From the NCBI RefSeq assembly GCF_002205845.1, contig NZ_NISI01000011.1, positions 123,521 through 187,520 of the forward strand: a stretch of DNA of 64,000 nucleotides. The letters run 5' to 3'. The DNA comes from Roseateles puraquae (GTDB lineage Bacteria; Pseudomonadota; Gammaproteobacteria; Burkholderiales; Burkholderiaceae_C). Positions 46,001 through 53,825 of the stretch are shown in pieces. The stretch's first letter is position 1, and each line of letters opens with the position of its first letter. The notes below the pieces were generated by a model, which saw nothing but the letters and a program-made list of their open reading frames with translations, did no database searches and was not told the DNA's origin. The translations under genes were made by a program, and so were the position numbers.

Positions 46001-46603
46001 CTGGCCGTGGCGGCCGACGCCACCTGGCGCGACACGCCGCTGGCCGATCGCATCGCCACGCTGCGCCGTGCGGCCGACACGCTGGACGCGCCGGCAGCCC
46101 TGGCCCTGCGCAGCCTCTTTCCGGCCGCCCAGGCGCTGTTTGCCGACCAGACCTTGCCCGGCCCCACCGGCGAGAGCAACACCCTGCGCCACCATGCGCG
46201 GGGCGTGTTCGCGGTGCTGGGCCGCGGTGAGGCCGGCCTGGCTGCGGCGGTCAGCGCGCTGCTGGCTGGCAACAGCGCCATCTGGCTGGGCGGTGACGAG
46301 CGTACCCGCCAGGCCCTGCTGCGTGCGGGCCTGCCGGCCAACGCCCTGACCCTGCTGCCCGACGCGGTGCTGCCGCGCCTGCTGGCGGCCAGCCACCTCG
46401 CGGGCGTGGCCCTGGCCTCGTCGGACCCCGCCCTGGCCCACCCGCTGGCCCTGGCCCTGGCGGCCCGGCCCGGCGCCATCCTGCCGCTCGTGACCGCAGC
46501 CGGCCATTCACGCCAGCTCTACCGCTTCACGGCCGAGCAGACCCTGACCGTCAACACCGCCGCTGCCGGCGGCAACGCGGCGCTGCTGGCGGGCGTGCAC
46601 TGA
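43034..46603 (+). CDS. putA: Bifunctional proline dehydrogenase / P5C dehydrogenase PutA
   Basis: A 1189-residue enzyme turning proline to glutamate. The FAD proline-dehydrogenase domain (residues about 90-460) shows [36 protein letters not shown] and [20 protein letters not shown]. The P5C dehydrogenase domain follows, with [22 protein letters not shown], catalytic Glu in [14 protein letters not shown] and catalytic Cys780 in [16 protein letters not shown]-terminal ALDH-like extension of about 200 residues completes it. Compared with E. coli PutA (1320) the ribbon-helix-helix DNA-binding N-terminus is absent; the divergent Lrp-type gene presumably regulates instead. AGGAG lies upstream of the ATG; the frame before it is noise. 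Confidence 0.96.
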   Translation: MSIPFAAPTEQTRLPDPYRAEAGVVQALADRVGGALDWAQVIAMAGPWVEQVRRNPAPFWAMESLLREYPITSAEGLALMRLAEALLRVPDAPTAIALTADQLGRADFDGASEGSPHKMLAALSASAISMSKRFLPGADDDGGLFKRLGAQTVVAATVRAIQLLGRQFVLGRNIGEAMGEADDARKQQRQLRFSYDMLGEGARTEDDARRYQAAYVNAIKAISAGRQAESPEGSDGISIKLSALFSRYEVLQRERVFAELLPRVWQLIELAAEANINLTIDAEEVDRLELSLDVLDTLAAGIAQRYPQWRGFGLAVQAYQTRALAVVDEVAAIARKHGLRFMVRLVKGAYWDGEIKRAQELGLAHYPVFTHKQHTDVSYLACARALIQHADVIYPQFASHNAGTIAAIVQMARAAGAAFEMQRLHGMGEGVYREVLKDGSIPCRVYAPVGEHRDLLAYLVRRLLENGANSSFVHQLADPAVQVPELLGSPLADIRSTGALPLPPALYLDADGRGRRNSTGLDLTAPAHRAPLQAALDRVVVQPVAEATPEQVDAAMARLQAGFPAWSATPVSQRAAILRRAADALDARLAEFCALLVKEAFKTQADCVAEVREAVDFLRYYADNAEADAGAMQGRGVFVCISPWNFPLAIFAGQVVAALVAGNTVAAKPAEQTPYVALKMVELLHEAGVPADALVLLHGAGETVGAGLVAHAHTAGVCFTGSTVVAQIINKALARKPNAPIPLIAETGGLNAMVVDSTALPEQVIDAVVQSAFRSAGQRCSALRLLCVQSSIADGVIEMLKGALEQLHVGQPARLATDVGPVIDDEAHANIARHVERLKREARLIAEAPVAEPLPRQIRPVAFELKRIADLGEEIFGPVLHVVRFESSVDEVIADINALGYGLTLGIQTRIDSRAQRLADAARIGNVYVNRNIIGAVVGVQPFGGEGLSGTGPKAGGPDYLRRFCTEPHLDAPAPAVVLDALPSADAGALAVAADATWRDTPLADRIATLRRAADTLDAPAALALRSLFPAAQALFADQTLPGPTGESNTLRHHARGVFAVLGRGEAGLAAAVSALLAGNSAIWLGGDERTRQALLRAGLPANALTLLPDAVLPRLLAASHLAGVALASSDPALAHPLALALAARPGAILPLVTAAGHSRQLYRFTAEQTLTVNTAAAGGNAALLAGVH

Positions 46604-46661
46604 GGCACGGTGTCGCCCGCCTGCGCTAACCTTGCGCCATGACGGCAGCGGAGCAGGCGGG

Positions 46662-47903
46662 ATGACAGCAGCAAGACGATGGACCCTGGCCGCCTGCCTG
46701 GGCCTGGCCAGCCTGGGCGCTGCGCGTGCGGACAGCTGGCTGCCCGCCTGCCCCAAGGCCTATCTGGCGCCTTCGGGGGCCTATCGGTTCATCGTGATGC
46801 CCCGTGGCCCGCTCGATACCCTGAGCTGCACGCGCGCGGCCGATCAGCCCGAGTTCGTCGGTCGTCTGACCAGCTTGCATCGAGCCACCGGCACCTTGGA
46901 GAGGCAGACGGGCGGGCGCTGGGTGCCCGTCTGGGCGCACGAGCTTTCGAACGAGGTGAGCCCGGTCCAGGCCGCCGTGTCGGACACGGGCCGCGTGGCC
47001 ACGTTCGACAACTGGCACGGCGTGGGTTGGGGTGACGATGTGGTCGTGCTGTTCGACACGCAGGGCCGCCTCGTGCGGCAGATGGGCCTGGCGGACTTCC
47101 TGCCCCGCACCTACGTGCATGCATTGCCGCAGTCCGTGAGCTCCATCTTGTGGGGGGGCGAGCACGCATTCACGGCAGACGGCCAGTCGCTGCAGCTCCA
47201 GGTGGTGGTGCCCGACGCCGATCCGTCCAGGCCGCGGCCCGGCGACGAGAGGCCGCCGCTGGTGACTCTGCTCGTCGAGGCCGACACCGGCCGTGTGGCC
47301 CCGCAAGCGCCCGTGGCCTGGGCTCAGGCGCTGGCGCAGGCCCGGCAGGCCGACGCGGTGCTGTGCGCCGAAGAGGTGGCGTGGTTCCAACGTGAACTCG
47401 CGCCGCGCCTGCCCCCGTCGCCTCGGGCCTCGCAGGCGGACTGGACACAGTACGGCTACGACGTCATCAAGCGCCTGCGGCCGGGGTCGGAGCTGCCCTT
47501 GGAAACCTGCGTGTTCAATGCCCAGACCCTGGCCGATCGCCACCAGGTCGAGGCTTGTCTGCGCGCGGCTTTCAAGGCGGCGCGCGAGACCCCCAGCGAG
47601 GTGTTGCTGATCGCCCCGGACCCCGCGGTGCTGTGGCCCGCCGCCCAGCGCGTGCTGGCGACGCTGCCGGCGGCGGCGCTCCAGGGTTCGCGGCTGTACG
47701 TCGCCGCTTCGTCAGCCCAGCAGGCGAGCGTCACGCGCGCCTTGTCGGCCCGGGGGGCGGAGGTGGTGGTGTTCGACCCGGGTCAGGCAGTGTCGCCCAC
47801 GGCCTCAGCGCAGGACGCGCTGCGAGCGCGTTTCGATGCCGGCGAGGGTCGCGACGCGATGGGCAACTGCGGGCCTGACGCGCGCGTGGACCCAGTTCAG
47901 TAG
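46662..47903 (+). CDS. Secreted hypothetical protein
   Basis: A 413-residue exported protein. The signal peptide is RWTLAACLGLASLGAARA, followed by a Cys-containing start (SWLPACPKAYLAPSGAYRFIV). The middle contains beta-propeller-like strands (VSDTGRVATFDNWHGVGWGDDVVVLFDTQGRLVRQM), perhaps a WD40-like or NHL-like surface protein. The C-terminal third is helical, with two cysteines (ETCVFNAQTL, EACLRAAFKAA). I recognise no family. The start at 46662 has GCAGGCGGG upstream. It is transcribed from just past putA and ends 7 bases inside the opposed flavoprotein gene. Function unknown. Confidence 0.7.
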   Translation: MTAARRWTLAACLGLASLGAARADSWLPACPKAYLAPSGAYRFIVMPRGPLDTLSCTRAADQPEFVGRLTSLHRATGTLERQTGGRWVPVWAHELSNEVSPVQAAVSDTGRVATFDNWHGVGWGDDVVVLFDTQGRLVRQMGLADFLPRTYVHALPQSVSSILWGGEHAFTADGQSLQLQVVVPDADPSRPRPGDERPPLVTLLVEADTGRVAPQAPVAWAQALAQARQADAVLCAEEVAWFQRELAPRLPPSPRASQADWTQYGYDVIKRLRPGSELPLETCVFNAQTLADRHQVEACLRAAFKAARETPSEVLLIAPDPAVLWPAAQRVLATLPAAALQGSRLYVAASSAQQASVTRALSARGAEVVVFDPGQAVSPTASAQDALRARFDAGEGRDAMGNCGPDARVDPVQ

Positions 47904-48559
47904 AAGCCCTCCCGCCGCCGGTAGCGCTCGGCGCGTTCGGCGTCGTACTGGGCGGCGTCAAAGGTGTCGCCCTGGATGGCGCGGTGGATCTGGCCGCCGG
48001 TGGGCAGCTCGGCCGGGTCGATGAATCGGCTCGGGTTCCAGAAGTGCGAGCGCAGGAAGGCCTTGGAGCACTGCGTGTAGGCCTCCTCGATGTCGACGAT
48101 CACGCCCAGCCGCGGGGCCTTGCCCTCCAGCGTGCTGGGGGCCAGCAGCGCGGCGTCGGTGGTGAGCAGGCCGCGGCCGTTGACGCGGAAGGTCTCGGTC
48201 GCGCCCGGGATGATGAAGAGCAGGCCCAGGCGCGGGTTGGCCAGCAGGTTGCGCAGGGAGTCGGCCAGGCGGTTGCCGGGGCGTTCGGGCAGCAGCAGGG
48301 TGCGGTCGTCCAGGATGCGCACGAAGCCGGCCGGGTCGCCGCGGGGGCTCACGTCGCAGCGGCCCTGGGCGTCGCTGGTGGCCAGGCAGACCAGCGGCGC
48401 GCGCTCGACGAACACGCGCGTGGCGTGGTTGAGGCGGTCGGTGATCTTGGCGCAGGTCAGTGGCGCGGGCTCGCCGATGAGCGCGCGCAGCTGCGCCTCG
48501 TCCTGCAGGATGTCGGCGGTGAGCCGGTGCGTCAGCCGTTGGGGGAGCGGGGCAGTCAT
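47897..48559 (-). CDS. Pyridoxamine 5'-phosphate oxidase-like FMN-binding protein
   Basis: A 220-residue split-barrel flavoprotein of the MSMEG_1061/PPOX-related family. Characteristic segments are PLVCLATSDAQGRCDVSPRGDPAGFV, LLLPERPGNRLADSLRNLLANPRLGLLFIIPG and ETFRVNGRGLLTTDAALL. Family members bind FMN or F420 and reduce varied small molecules; the physiological substrate is unknown. The start at 48559 is chosen because upstream in-frame sequence to 48646 is Pro/Ala-rich noise. The 3' end overlaps the opposed secreted-protein gene. Confidence 0.85.
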   Translation of the reverse strand: MTAPLPQRLTHRLTADILQDEAQLRALIGEPAPLTCAKITDRLNHATRVFVERAPLVCLATSDAQGRCDVSPRGDPAGFVRILDDRTLLLPERPGNRLADSLRNLLANPRLGLLFIIPGATETFRVNGRGLLTTDAALLAPSTLEGKAPRLGVIVDIEEAYTQCSKAFLRSHFWNPSRFIDPAELPTGGQIHRAIQGDTFDAAQYDAERAERYRRREGFY

Positions 48560-48882
48560 GGGCGCGGCTGGTGGGGTGGGGGTGGCCGATTCTGGCCCGT
48601 ACCCGGCGAGCGCCCAGAAAAAGGCCCTCTGCTGCGGCGGAGCCACGGGAGAGGGCCAAATCCACCAAAAGGCGGTGGAGGAGACAAGCGGTCATTGCAG
48701 CGTTGCAATGTTGCGATGCAGCATATACGAACACGGCTTGTTTAGTGTGACAAAACCCCCACGAGTTGAGGAGTTGTTCACAGTCCGCACCGGCTGTGTC
48801 GGCGCGGGCATTGATACAGCGCAGTGCGCCGTTGCGGGACTTGTCGCTTCACGGCGCGGCGCCCCGCCGCTGCAATGGCGGC
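48560..48882. promoter_or_regulatory. Intergenic region between the PPOX-like gene and lysE-type gene
   Basis: No credible gene in these 323 bases. A hairpin GGCCCTCT/AGAGGGCC (arms near 48623 and 48648) is followed by a repeat-rich stretch TTGCAGCGTTGCAATGTTGCGATGCAGC (around 48693-48720) that looks like an operator cluster. An AT-richer block GGCTTGTTTAGTGTGACAAAA (about 48735) may carry a promoter for the exporter operon. MocR-type regulators usually bind direct repeats in such gaps. Confidence 0.4.
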
Positions 48883-49467
48883 ATGAACGAGCTGCTGCCC
48901 CTGCTGAGCTATTGCGCGCTTATGTCGGGCACCCCCGGGCCGAACAACATGATGCTGGTGGCCAGCGGGGCTCACCATGGTTACCGGCGCACGGTGCCGG
49001 CCATCCTGGGCATGGTGTGTGGTGTGGCCACGCTCACCCTCGCGGCTTGCCTGGGGCTGGGTGCGCTCTTCCTGGCGTGGCCGCCGCTGCATGCGGCGCT
49101 CAAGCTGGCCGGCACCGCCTACATGCTGTGGCTGGCCTGGCAGCTGGCCGGCGCGCCGGTGGCGGCCGATCGGGCGCCTGAGCGGCTGGGCTTTGTGCGC
49201 GCGGCGGCCTTCCAGGTGGTCAACCCCAAGAGCTGGATTCGCGCGGTGACGGTGGCGTCGGTCTTCATGCCGGCCGAGCTGGGCCTGCTGCCCGGCGCGC
49301 TGCTGGCCAGCGGCCTCGGGGCGGTGGTGGGTTTCCCGTGCATCTCGATGTGGGCGCTGTTTGGCACCGGCATCGGCCGCTTCCTGTCGAGCCCGGGGCG
49401 GCGGCGGGTCTTCAATGTCATCATGGCCGCCTCCCTGGTGCTGCTCGCCCTGTCGTTGATGCGCTGA
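48883..49467 (+). CDS. LysE family amino-acid/metabolite exporter
   Basis: A 194-residue inner-membrane exporter with six hydrophobic segments. The RhtB/LysE signature is visible: SGTPGPNNMMLVASGAHHGYRRTVPAILGM near the N-terminus and QVVNPKSWIRAVTVASVF in the middle. Such proteins export amino acids or related metabolites by proton exchange. The stop overlaps the start of the MocR regulator by one base (TGATG), so the two genes are co-translated and the regulator probably controls the exporter. The start at 48883 is chosen at the first membrane helix. The substrate is unknown. Confidence 0.9.
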   Translation: MNELLPLLSYCALMSGTPGPNNMMLVASGAHHGYRRTVPAILGMVCGVATLTLAACLGLGALFLAWPPLHAALKLAGTAYMLWLAWQLAGAPVAADRAPERLGFVRAAAFQVVNPKSWIRAVTVASVFMPAELGLLPGALLASGLGAVVGFPCISMWALFGTGIGRFLSSPGRRRVFNVIMAASLVLLALSLMR

Positions 49468-50918
49468 TGTTCTCGCTGGACCGCGATTCCCCCACCCCGC
49501 TGGCCGACCAGATCGAACAGCGCCTGCACGGCCTGATCGCCACGCACCAGCTGCCGCCGGGCGCACGGCTCAATTCCATCCGCCAGCTGGCGCAGCGCCT
49601 GGGCGTGAGCCCCAACACCGTGGTCGTGGCCTACGACCGGCTGGTGGCCGCCGGCCTGGTCGATTCACGCGGCACCGCTGGCTTCTTCGTGCATGACGGC
49701 CCGGCCGGCGTGATGCCCGATGCCAACCGCGTGGAGGCCGGCGAGGAGCAGGAGGCTGTGTGGCTCGCCCAGCAGGCCAATGACCAGAAGGCCGGCGTGC
49801 TGCTGGCCAGCAGCGGCGCGTTGCCGGCCACGTGGCTGGAAGACGCCATTCCCGCCACTGCCGTGCAGCGGGGCCTGGCGCGGGCTTCCGCCGGCATGGC
49901 CTCGCGCTGCCCGCCGCAGGGCCTGCCCGAGTTGCGCGAGCGCCTGGCCACGCTGCTGCGCGGGCAAGGTATCGCGGTGGATGCGAGCCGGGTGCTCACC
50001 ACCTATGGCGGCACCCATGCCATCGACCTCATCTGCCGCGCCCTCCTGCGCCCGGGGGATGCGGTGGTGGTGGAGTCGCCGGGCTACTTCCTGCTGTTCG
50101 ACCGCCTGCGCCAGGCCGGCGTGACGGTGGTGCCCGTGCCGCGCCGGCCCGACGGCATCGACCTGGACGCGCTGGACGCCGCCTGCACCCGCCACCGGCC
50201 GCGCCTGCTCTTCCTGCAGAGCGTGCTGCACAACCCCACCGGCTGGGGCAGCACCGCGGCCAACCTGCACCGGGTGCTGATGTTGGCCGAGCGGCACGAC
50301 CTGCTGATCGCCGAAGACGACGTGCAGGGCCACTTCCACCCCGGCTCGCCCACGCGGCTGGCCCAGCTGTCGGGGCTGCAGCGGGTCATCTACTACTCCA
50401 GCGTCTGCAAGGCCATGAGCCCGGCGCTGCGCCTGGGCTATGTGGCCGCTGAGCCGGCCCTCATCAAGGCGCTGCTGCGCGAGAAGATCGTGTCGGTGCT
50501 GACCACTTCGGCCCTGAGCGAATGCGTGCTGCTGGAGGTGCTGGCCGCCGGCCGCTGGCGCAAGCACCTGGAGCGGCTGCAGCAGCGCCTGGCCAAGGCG
50601 CGGGTGGAGGCCGCCCGGCAGCTGGGCGAGGCCGGCGTGCTGCTGGAGCCTCCCGGCGAAGGCGGGCTCTTCCTGTGGGGCGCGCTGCCAGCGGGGGTGG
50701 ACGTGGACGGCGTGGTACGCGACGCGTTTCGCAGCGGCATCCTGCTGGTGCGTGGCGCCACCTTCGCGGCCGATGGCGCGGCCGACCCGCACCTGCGCTT
50801 CAACGCCGCCTTCAGCCAGCAGCCGCGGCTCGCCGACTTCCTGCGCGAGCAGCTCAGCGCCGCCACCAGCGCGCAGCGCGTGGTGGAGCGCGCCCGGGAG
50901 CGGGCTCAAGCCCGCTGA
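49467..50918 (+). CDS. MocR-type regulator (GntR HTH fused to class I aminotransferase fold)
   Basis: A 483-residue fusion. Residues about 1-75 are a GntR winged HTH (ADQIEQRLHGLIATHQLPPGARLNSIRQLAQRLGVSPNTVVVAYDRL). The rest is an aminotransferase-like PLP domain: THAIDLICRALLRPGDAVVVESPGY, LHNPTGWG, AEDDVQGHF and the PLP lysine in SSVCKAMSPALRLGY. In this family PLP or a PLP-adduct acts as effector. The overlap with the LysE exporter gene suggests it senses a metabolite that the exporter removes. The usual FSK around the lysine is VCK here, a mild difference. Confidence 0.92.
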   Translation: MFSLDRDSPTPLADQIEQRLHGLIATHQLPPGARLNSIRQLAQRLGVSPNTVVVAYDRLVAAGLVDSRGTAGFFVHDGPAGVMPDANRVEAGEEQEAVWLAQQANDQKAGVLLASSGALPATWLEDAIPATAVQRGLARASAGMASRCPPQGLPELRERLATLLRGQGIAVDASRVLTTYGGTHAIDLICRALLRPGDAVVVESPGYFLLFDRLRQAGVTVVPVPRRPDGIDLDALDAACTRHRPRLLFLQSVLHNPTGWGSTAANLHRVLMLAERHDLLIAEDDVQGHFHPGSPTRLAQLSGLQRVIYYSSVCKAMSPALRLGYVAAEPALIKALLREKIVSVLTTSALSECVLLEVLAAGRWRKHLERLQQRLAKARVEAARQLGEAGVLLEPPGEGGLFLWGALPAGVDVDGVVRDAFRSGILLVRGATFAADGAADPHLRFNAAFSQQPRLADFLREQLSAATSAQRVVERARERAQAR

Positions 50919-50926
50919 TGCCAGCG

Positions 50927-51418
50927 TCAGCCGACGCTGACCGTGTCGCCCACCCGGATCGCACCACCTTCCAGGATGCGCGCCGTCATGCCGCCGTGGC
51001 CGCGCATGGCCGCATAGCCGCCCGGGCCGATGACCTCCTCCATGCGCGAGCACGGCGCACAGGGCCCGACGATCTCCAGCACCGCCTCGCCCACCCGCAG
51101 CCGGGCCTTCTTCAACGCCAGCAGGTTGATGCCCGACACCACGATGTTGCGGCGCAGGTCCACCGGGTCCAGCGGCGCACTGCGCGCCAGCGCGGCAATC
51201 AGCGGCAGGTGCTCGTGCTGGATCAGCGTGACCTGGCGCGTGGACAGCTCGGCCTCGCCGCGCTGGCCCAGCCGGTCGTCGGCCAGGCCGATGTCGGCCA
51301 GCGCCACCGTCTGCTCGATGCGCCGGGCGCGCTCGCGCGGCTGGCCGCGCACCACCAGGGCTTCAACCCGACCCTGGATGTGGGCCGGCGGGATCATCAG
51401 GTCGCGCACGCTCTTCAT
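50927..51418 (-). CDS. MOSC domain protein
   Basis: A 163-residue stand-alone MOSC protein, the fold used by molybdenum-cofactor sulfurases and mARC-like enzymes. Key pieces are LRRNIVVSGINLLALKKARLRVGEAVLEI and GPCAPCSRMEEVIGPGGYAAMRGHGG, where the conserved cysteine of MOSC domains lies in the CAPC stretch. These proteins are thought to bind molybdenum cofactor or a sulfur carrier. The start at 51418 has AAGGTG upstream; the longer frame is noise. It is convergent with the MocR gene. Confidence 0.87.
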   Translation of the reverse strand: MKSVRDLMIPPAHIQGRVEALVVRGQPRERARRIEQTVALADIGLADDRLGQRGEAELSTRQVTLIQHEHLPLIAALARSAPLDPVDLRRNIVVSGINLLALKKARLRVGEAVLEIVGPCAPCSRMEEVIGPGGYAAMRGHGGMTARILEGGAIRVGDTVSVG

Positions 51419-51526
51419 GGATACACCTTGGCCCCGCGCGGAGCCGCATAGTTCACGGAGGGCCTCGGGTGGCGCCTTCAGCGCGCGGCGCCTTCGCCCG
51501 AAGATCGACGGCAAGGAGTGTCCGTC

Positions 51527-52219
51527 GTGTTGCGTCGCCTGTCCCTTGCACTGTCTTTCGCGGTGGCGGCCTGCCCGCTGGCCGCGCCCGCGGCTGAACT
51601 GACCGCGCCTGAGATGCGCTGGCTGCAGGGCATCGCGCCCGTCGTGCAGCATGCGCGGCAGCAGCTCGGCTTGCCGCTGGACGTCATCGTGCAGCCGCAG
51701 GACGCGCCCGGCGCGGCGCCGCTGGCGCTGGGCTTTGTTGACGGGCGTTGCAAGCTCGTGCTGTCGATGCGCGGCAATGCCGAGGCCGAGCGCCCGGTCG
51801 AGTCGCTGCCGCCCGAGCTGCGCGGCCCGGCGCTGGAGCTGATGGCCGCCCACGAGCTGGGCCACTGCCGCCGCTACCTCGACGGTGCCTGGCACGGCAT
51901 GCCCGCCGGCTTCGTGGCGGCCGCCGCGCCCGCGCGCCTGAGCCCCGAGCTGCAGCAGGCCTGGCTGGACATGCGCACCACCCGCCGCGAAGAAGCCTAT
52001 GGCGACCTGGTCGGCCTGGCCTGGACCCGCGAGCGCCACGCCTCGCTGTACGGCCCGCTGCACGCCTGGCTGGTGCAGCAGCGCGAGGCTGAAGGCCTGC
52101 CGGGCAGCCACCACGACACCCTGGCCTGGCTGCGCCTCGCGGCCACACCCGCGGCCCTCGCCGGCAGCAGCCTGTTCGACGGGGCCGAGCGGGTGTGGCG
52201 ACAGGGCTTGGGGGACTGA
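51527..52219 (+). CDS. Secreted putative zinc metallopeptidase (HExxH)
   Basis: A 230-residue exported protein. A GTG start at 51527 has AAGGAG eight bases upstream and yields a good signal peptide (RRLSLALSFAVAACPLAAPAAE). The central segment LELMAAHELGHCRRYLDGAW contains HELGH, the zinc-binding HExxH motif of gluzincin and metzincin peptidases. A conserved-looking acidic stretch RREEAYGDLVGLAW about 45 residues on could supply the third ligand. No named family recognised. It may be a periplasmic protease or a protein with an inactive peptidase fold. Confidence 0.72.
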   Translation: MLRRLSLALSFAVAACPLAAPAAELTAPEMRWLQGIAPVVQHARQQLGLPLDVIVQPQDAPGAAPLALGFVDGRCKLVLSMRGNAEAERPVESLPPELRGPALELMAAHELGHCRRYLDGAWHGMPAGFVAAAAPARLSPELQQAWLDMRTTRREEAYGDLVGLAWTRERHASLYGPLHAWLVQQREAEGLPGSHHDTLAWLRLAATPAALAGSSLFDGAERVWRQGLGD

Positions 52220-52279
52220 CCGCGCCGCGCGGGTCACCTCGTCATCAGCCACCTCCTACAGGCCCGGGGCGCCTGGCCT

Positions 52280-52291
52280 GACCGATCGGTC
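52280..52291. promoter_or_regulatory. Perfect TetR-type palindrome before the PRC-barrel gene
   Basis: GACCGATCGGTC, a perfect 12-base palindrome, lies about 93 bases before the PRC-barrel gene. It shares its half-site with the 5662-5675 element before the beta-oxidation operon, suggesting one TetR regulator could control both sites. Confidence 0.5.
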
Positions 52292-52383
52292 GAGCGGTGG
52301 CGGGCACAGTGAGCGCATGGGTGATCTTCACCCCGCGGGGCCCGGCCCCGTGCCCTGTGTTCAACCGCTTCAGGAGACCCACC

Positions 52384-52734
52384 ATGGCCAGCGTCAGCCC
52401 CACCATTTCCTCGTCCAAGGTCGAAGGCACCAACGTCTACAGCCCCAGCGGCGACAAGCTCGGCTCCATCGACGACCTCGTCATCGACAAGGTGTCGGGC
52501 CGCGTCCGTTATGCGGCGCTGGAGTTCGGCGGCTTCCTCGGCATGGGCACCGACCGCTACCCGCTGCCCTGGGACCAGCTCAAGTACGACACCGCCAAGG
52601 ACGGCTATGTCGTCAACATCGACAAGGCCCAGCTCGAACGCGCCCCGCGCTACGCGATGGACGAGACGCCCAACTACAACGACGAGTACGGCCGCAAGGT
52701 CTACGACTACTACGGCTCCACCTGGTGGATGTAA
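52384..52734 (+). CDS. PRC-barrel domain protein
   Basis: A 116-residue soluble protein. Residues about 15-75 form a PRC barrel (NVYSPSGDKLGSIDDLVIDKVSGRVRYAALEFGGFLGMG, then YPLPWDQLKYD). PRC barrels occur in photosynthetic reaction-centre H subunits, RimM and many stress-linked small proteins. The tail is Tyr-rich (DDEYGRKVYDYYG-like). AGGAG lies before the ATG. It is followed by a strong terminator. Function unknown; general stress or membrane-associated binding is plausible. Confidence 0.88.
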   Translation: MASVSPTISSSKVEGTNVYSPSGDKLGSIDDLVIDKVSGRVRYAALEFGGFLGMGTDRYPLPWDQLKYDTAKDGYVVNIDKAQLERAPRYAMDETPNYNDEYGRKVYDYYGSTWWM

Positions 52735-52791
52735 GCCAGACCTTCGCTCGTCTCCCAATCCCTTCGGTGAGCTCGCATGAGTTCAATTGAC

Positions 52792-52816
52792 GGGGCGGCC
52801 TGGCCGCCCCTTTTTT
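52792..52816 (+). terminator. Rho-independent terminator after the PRC-barrel gene
   Basis: GGGGCGG/CCGCCCC stem with a CCTGG loop followed by a T6 run. Confidence 0.92.
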
Positions 52817-52830
52817 GTTGGAGCGGACGC

Positions 52831-53034
52831 ATGCACCACGATCCCACCCGCACCCCGCCGACCGACCCGCCGCCGCCCCCGGTGCAGCCCGATCGGCCGG
52901 CCACGCCCACCCATCCCGCACGAGAGGTGAAGGAGGGGGCCTTTGACGACTCCGTGGCCGGTGAGGAAGACCCCGGCGCTGGCGTCGACACCCTCACGCC
53001 GAAGCCGAACGCACGTCAGTCGCCACCCCGGTAG
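52831..53034 (+). CDS. Small proline-rich hypothetical protein
   Basis: A 67-residue protein starting [21 protein letters not shown], with an acidic second half ([18 protein letters not shown]). It is low complexity and probably disordered. GGAGCG lies before the ATG, just downstream of the terminator. It overlaps the end of eutC by 19 bases tail to tail. Small disordered proteins of this kind recur in Burkholderiales genomes, but no function is known; it could also be non-coding. Confidence 0.5.
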   Translation: MHHDPTRTPPTDPPPPPVQPDRPATPTHPAREVKEGAFDDSVAGEEDPGAGVDTLTPKPNARQSPPR

Positions 53035-53825
53035 AGCAGCTGCAGCAGCGCAGGGGCGGCCGATGCGGCCGGCACCCTGGGCTCGTCGGACTCATCCTTC
53101 AGCAGCACACCGCTGAGCTGGCGCGTTCGCGCCTGCCTTAGCAGGGTCAGCAGGCGCACGGCGGCCACCGCGGGCGAGAGGCCTTCAGGCCGCACGTTGG
53201 AGAGGCAGTTGCGCTCGGCATCCGTCCGCCCCGGACGGGGGGCCCAGGTGAAGTACACGCCCAGGCTGTCCGGTGCCGAGAGCCCGGGTCGCTCGCCGAT
53301 CAGCACCACCACGCAACGCGCATTGAGCAGCGCACCGACCTCGTCGCCCAGCGCCACACGCGCCTGATGCGCCACCACGGGCGGTGCCCAGGTCCAGTCG
53401 CCCTCGGCCACCAGGCGCGCACGCAAAGCCTCGAACAACGGCGGGGCCTGGCGCTCCAGGGCGAGCGCCGAGAGGCCGTCGGCCAGCACGAAGGCCAGGT
53501 CCACAGTCGGGGCCTGCACAGCGGCCAGCTGTGCCGCGCTCGCGTCGCTCAGCCGCCGGCCCAGGTCGGGCCGCTGCAGGTAGGTGGCGCGGTCGGCCGC
53601 CTGGCTGTGCACCTGCAGCGGCGCCTCACCCAGCCGGCGCAGGGCGGCCCGCAGCGCCTCGTCGTCCAGCGGCCGGTGCACGGCGTCCCGCGCGGCGGCA
53701 TGGGCCTGTTGGAAGGCCAGGTGCGCAGCGGTGGGCAGGCTCGCACCCGCGCGGCCCAGGGCGATGCGTGCGGCCGTGTGCCGCTGCAGCGCGGCCCAGG
53801 GTTGCGGTGTGACGGGCGGCTTCAT
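53016..53825 (-). CDS. eutC: Ethanolamine ammonia-lyase small subunit
   Basis: A 269-residue light chain of the adenosylcobalamin-dependent lyase that splits ethanolamine into acetaldehyde and ammonia. Family segments are [78 protein letters not shown] and [13 protein letters not shown]. The start overlaps the stop of eutB by 4 bases. There are no microcompartment genes (eutS/M/N/L/K), no eutA reactivase and no eutR nearby. Confidence 0.95.
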   Translation of the reverse strand: MKPPVTPQPWAALQRHTAARIALGRAGASLPTAAHLAFQQAHAAARDAVHRPLDDEALRAALRRLGEAPLQVHSQAADRATYLQRPDLGRRLSDASAAQLAAVQAPTVDLAFVLADGLSALALERQAPPLFEALRARLVAEGDWTWAPPVVAHQARVALGDEVGALLNARCVVVLIGERPGLSAPDSLGVYFTWAPRPGRTDAERNCLSNVRPEGLSPAVAAVRLLTLLRQARTRQLSGVLLKDESDEPRVPAASAAPALLQLLYRGGD

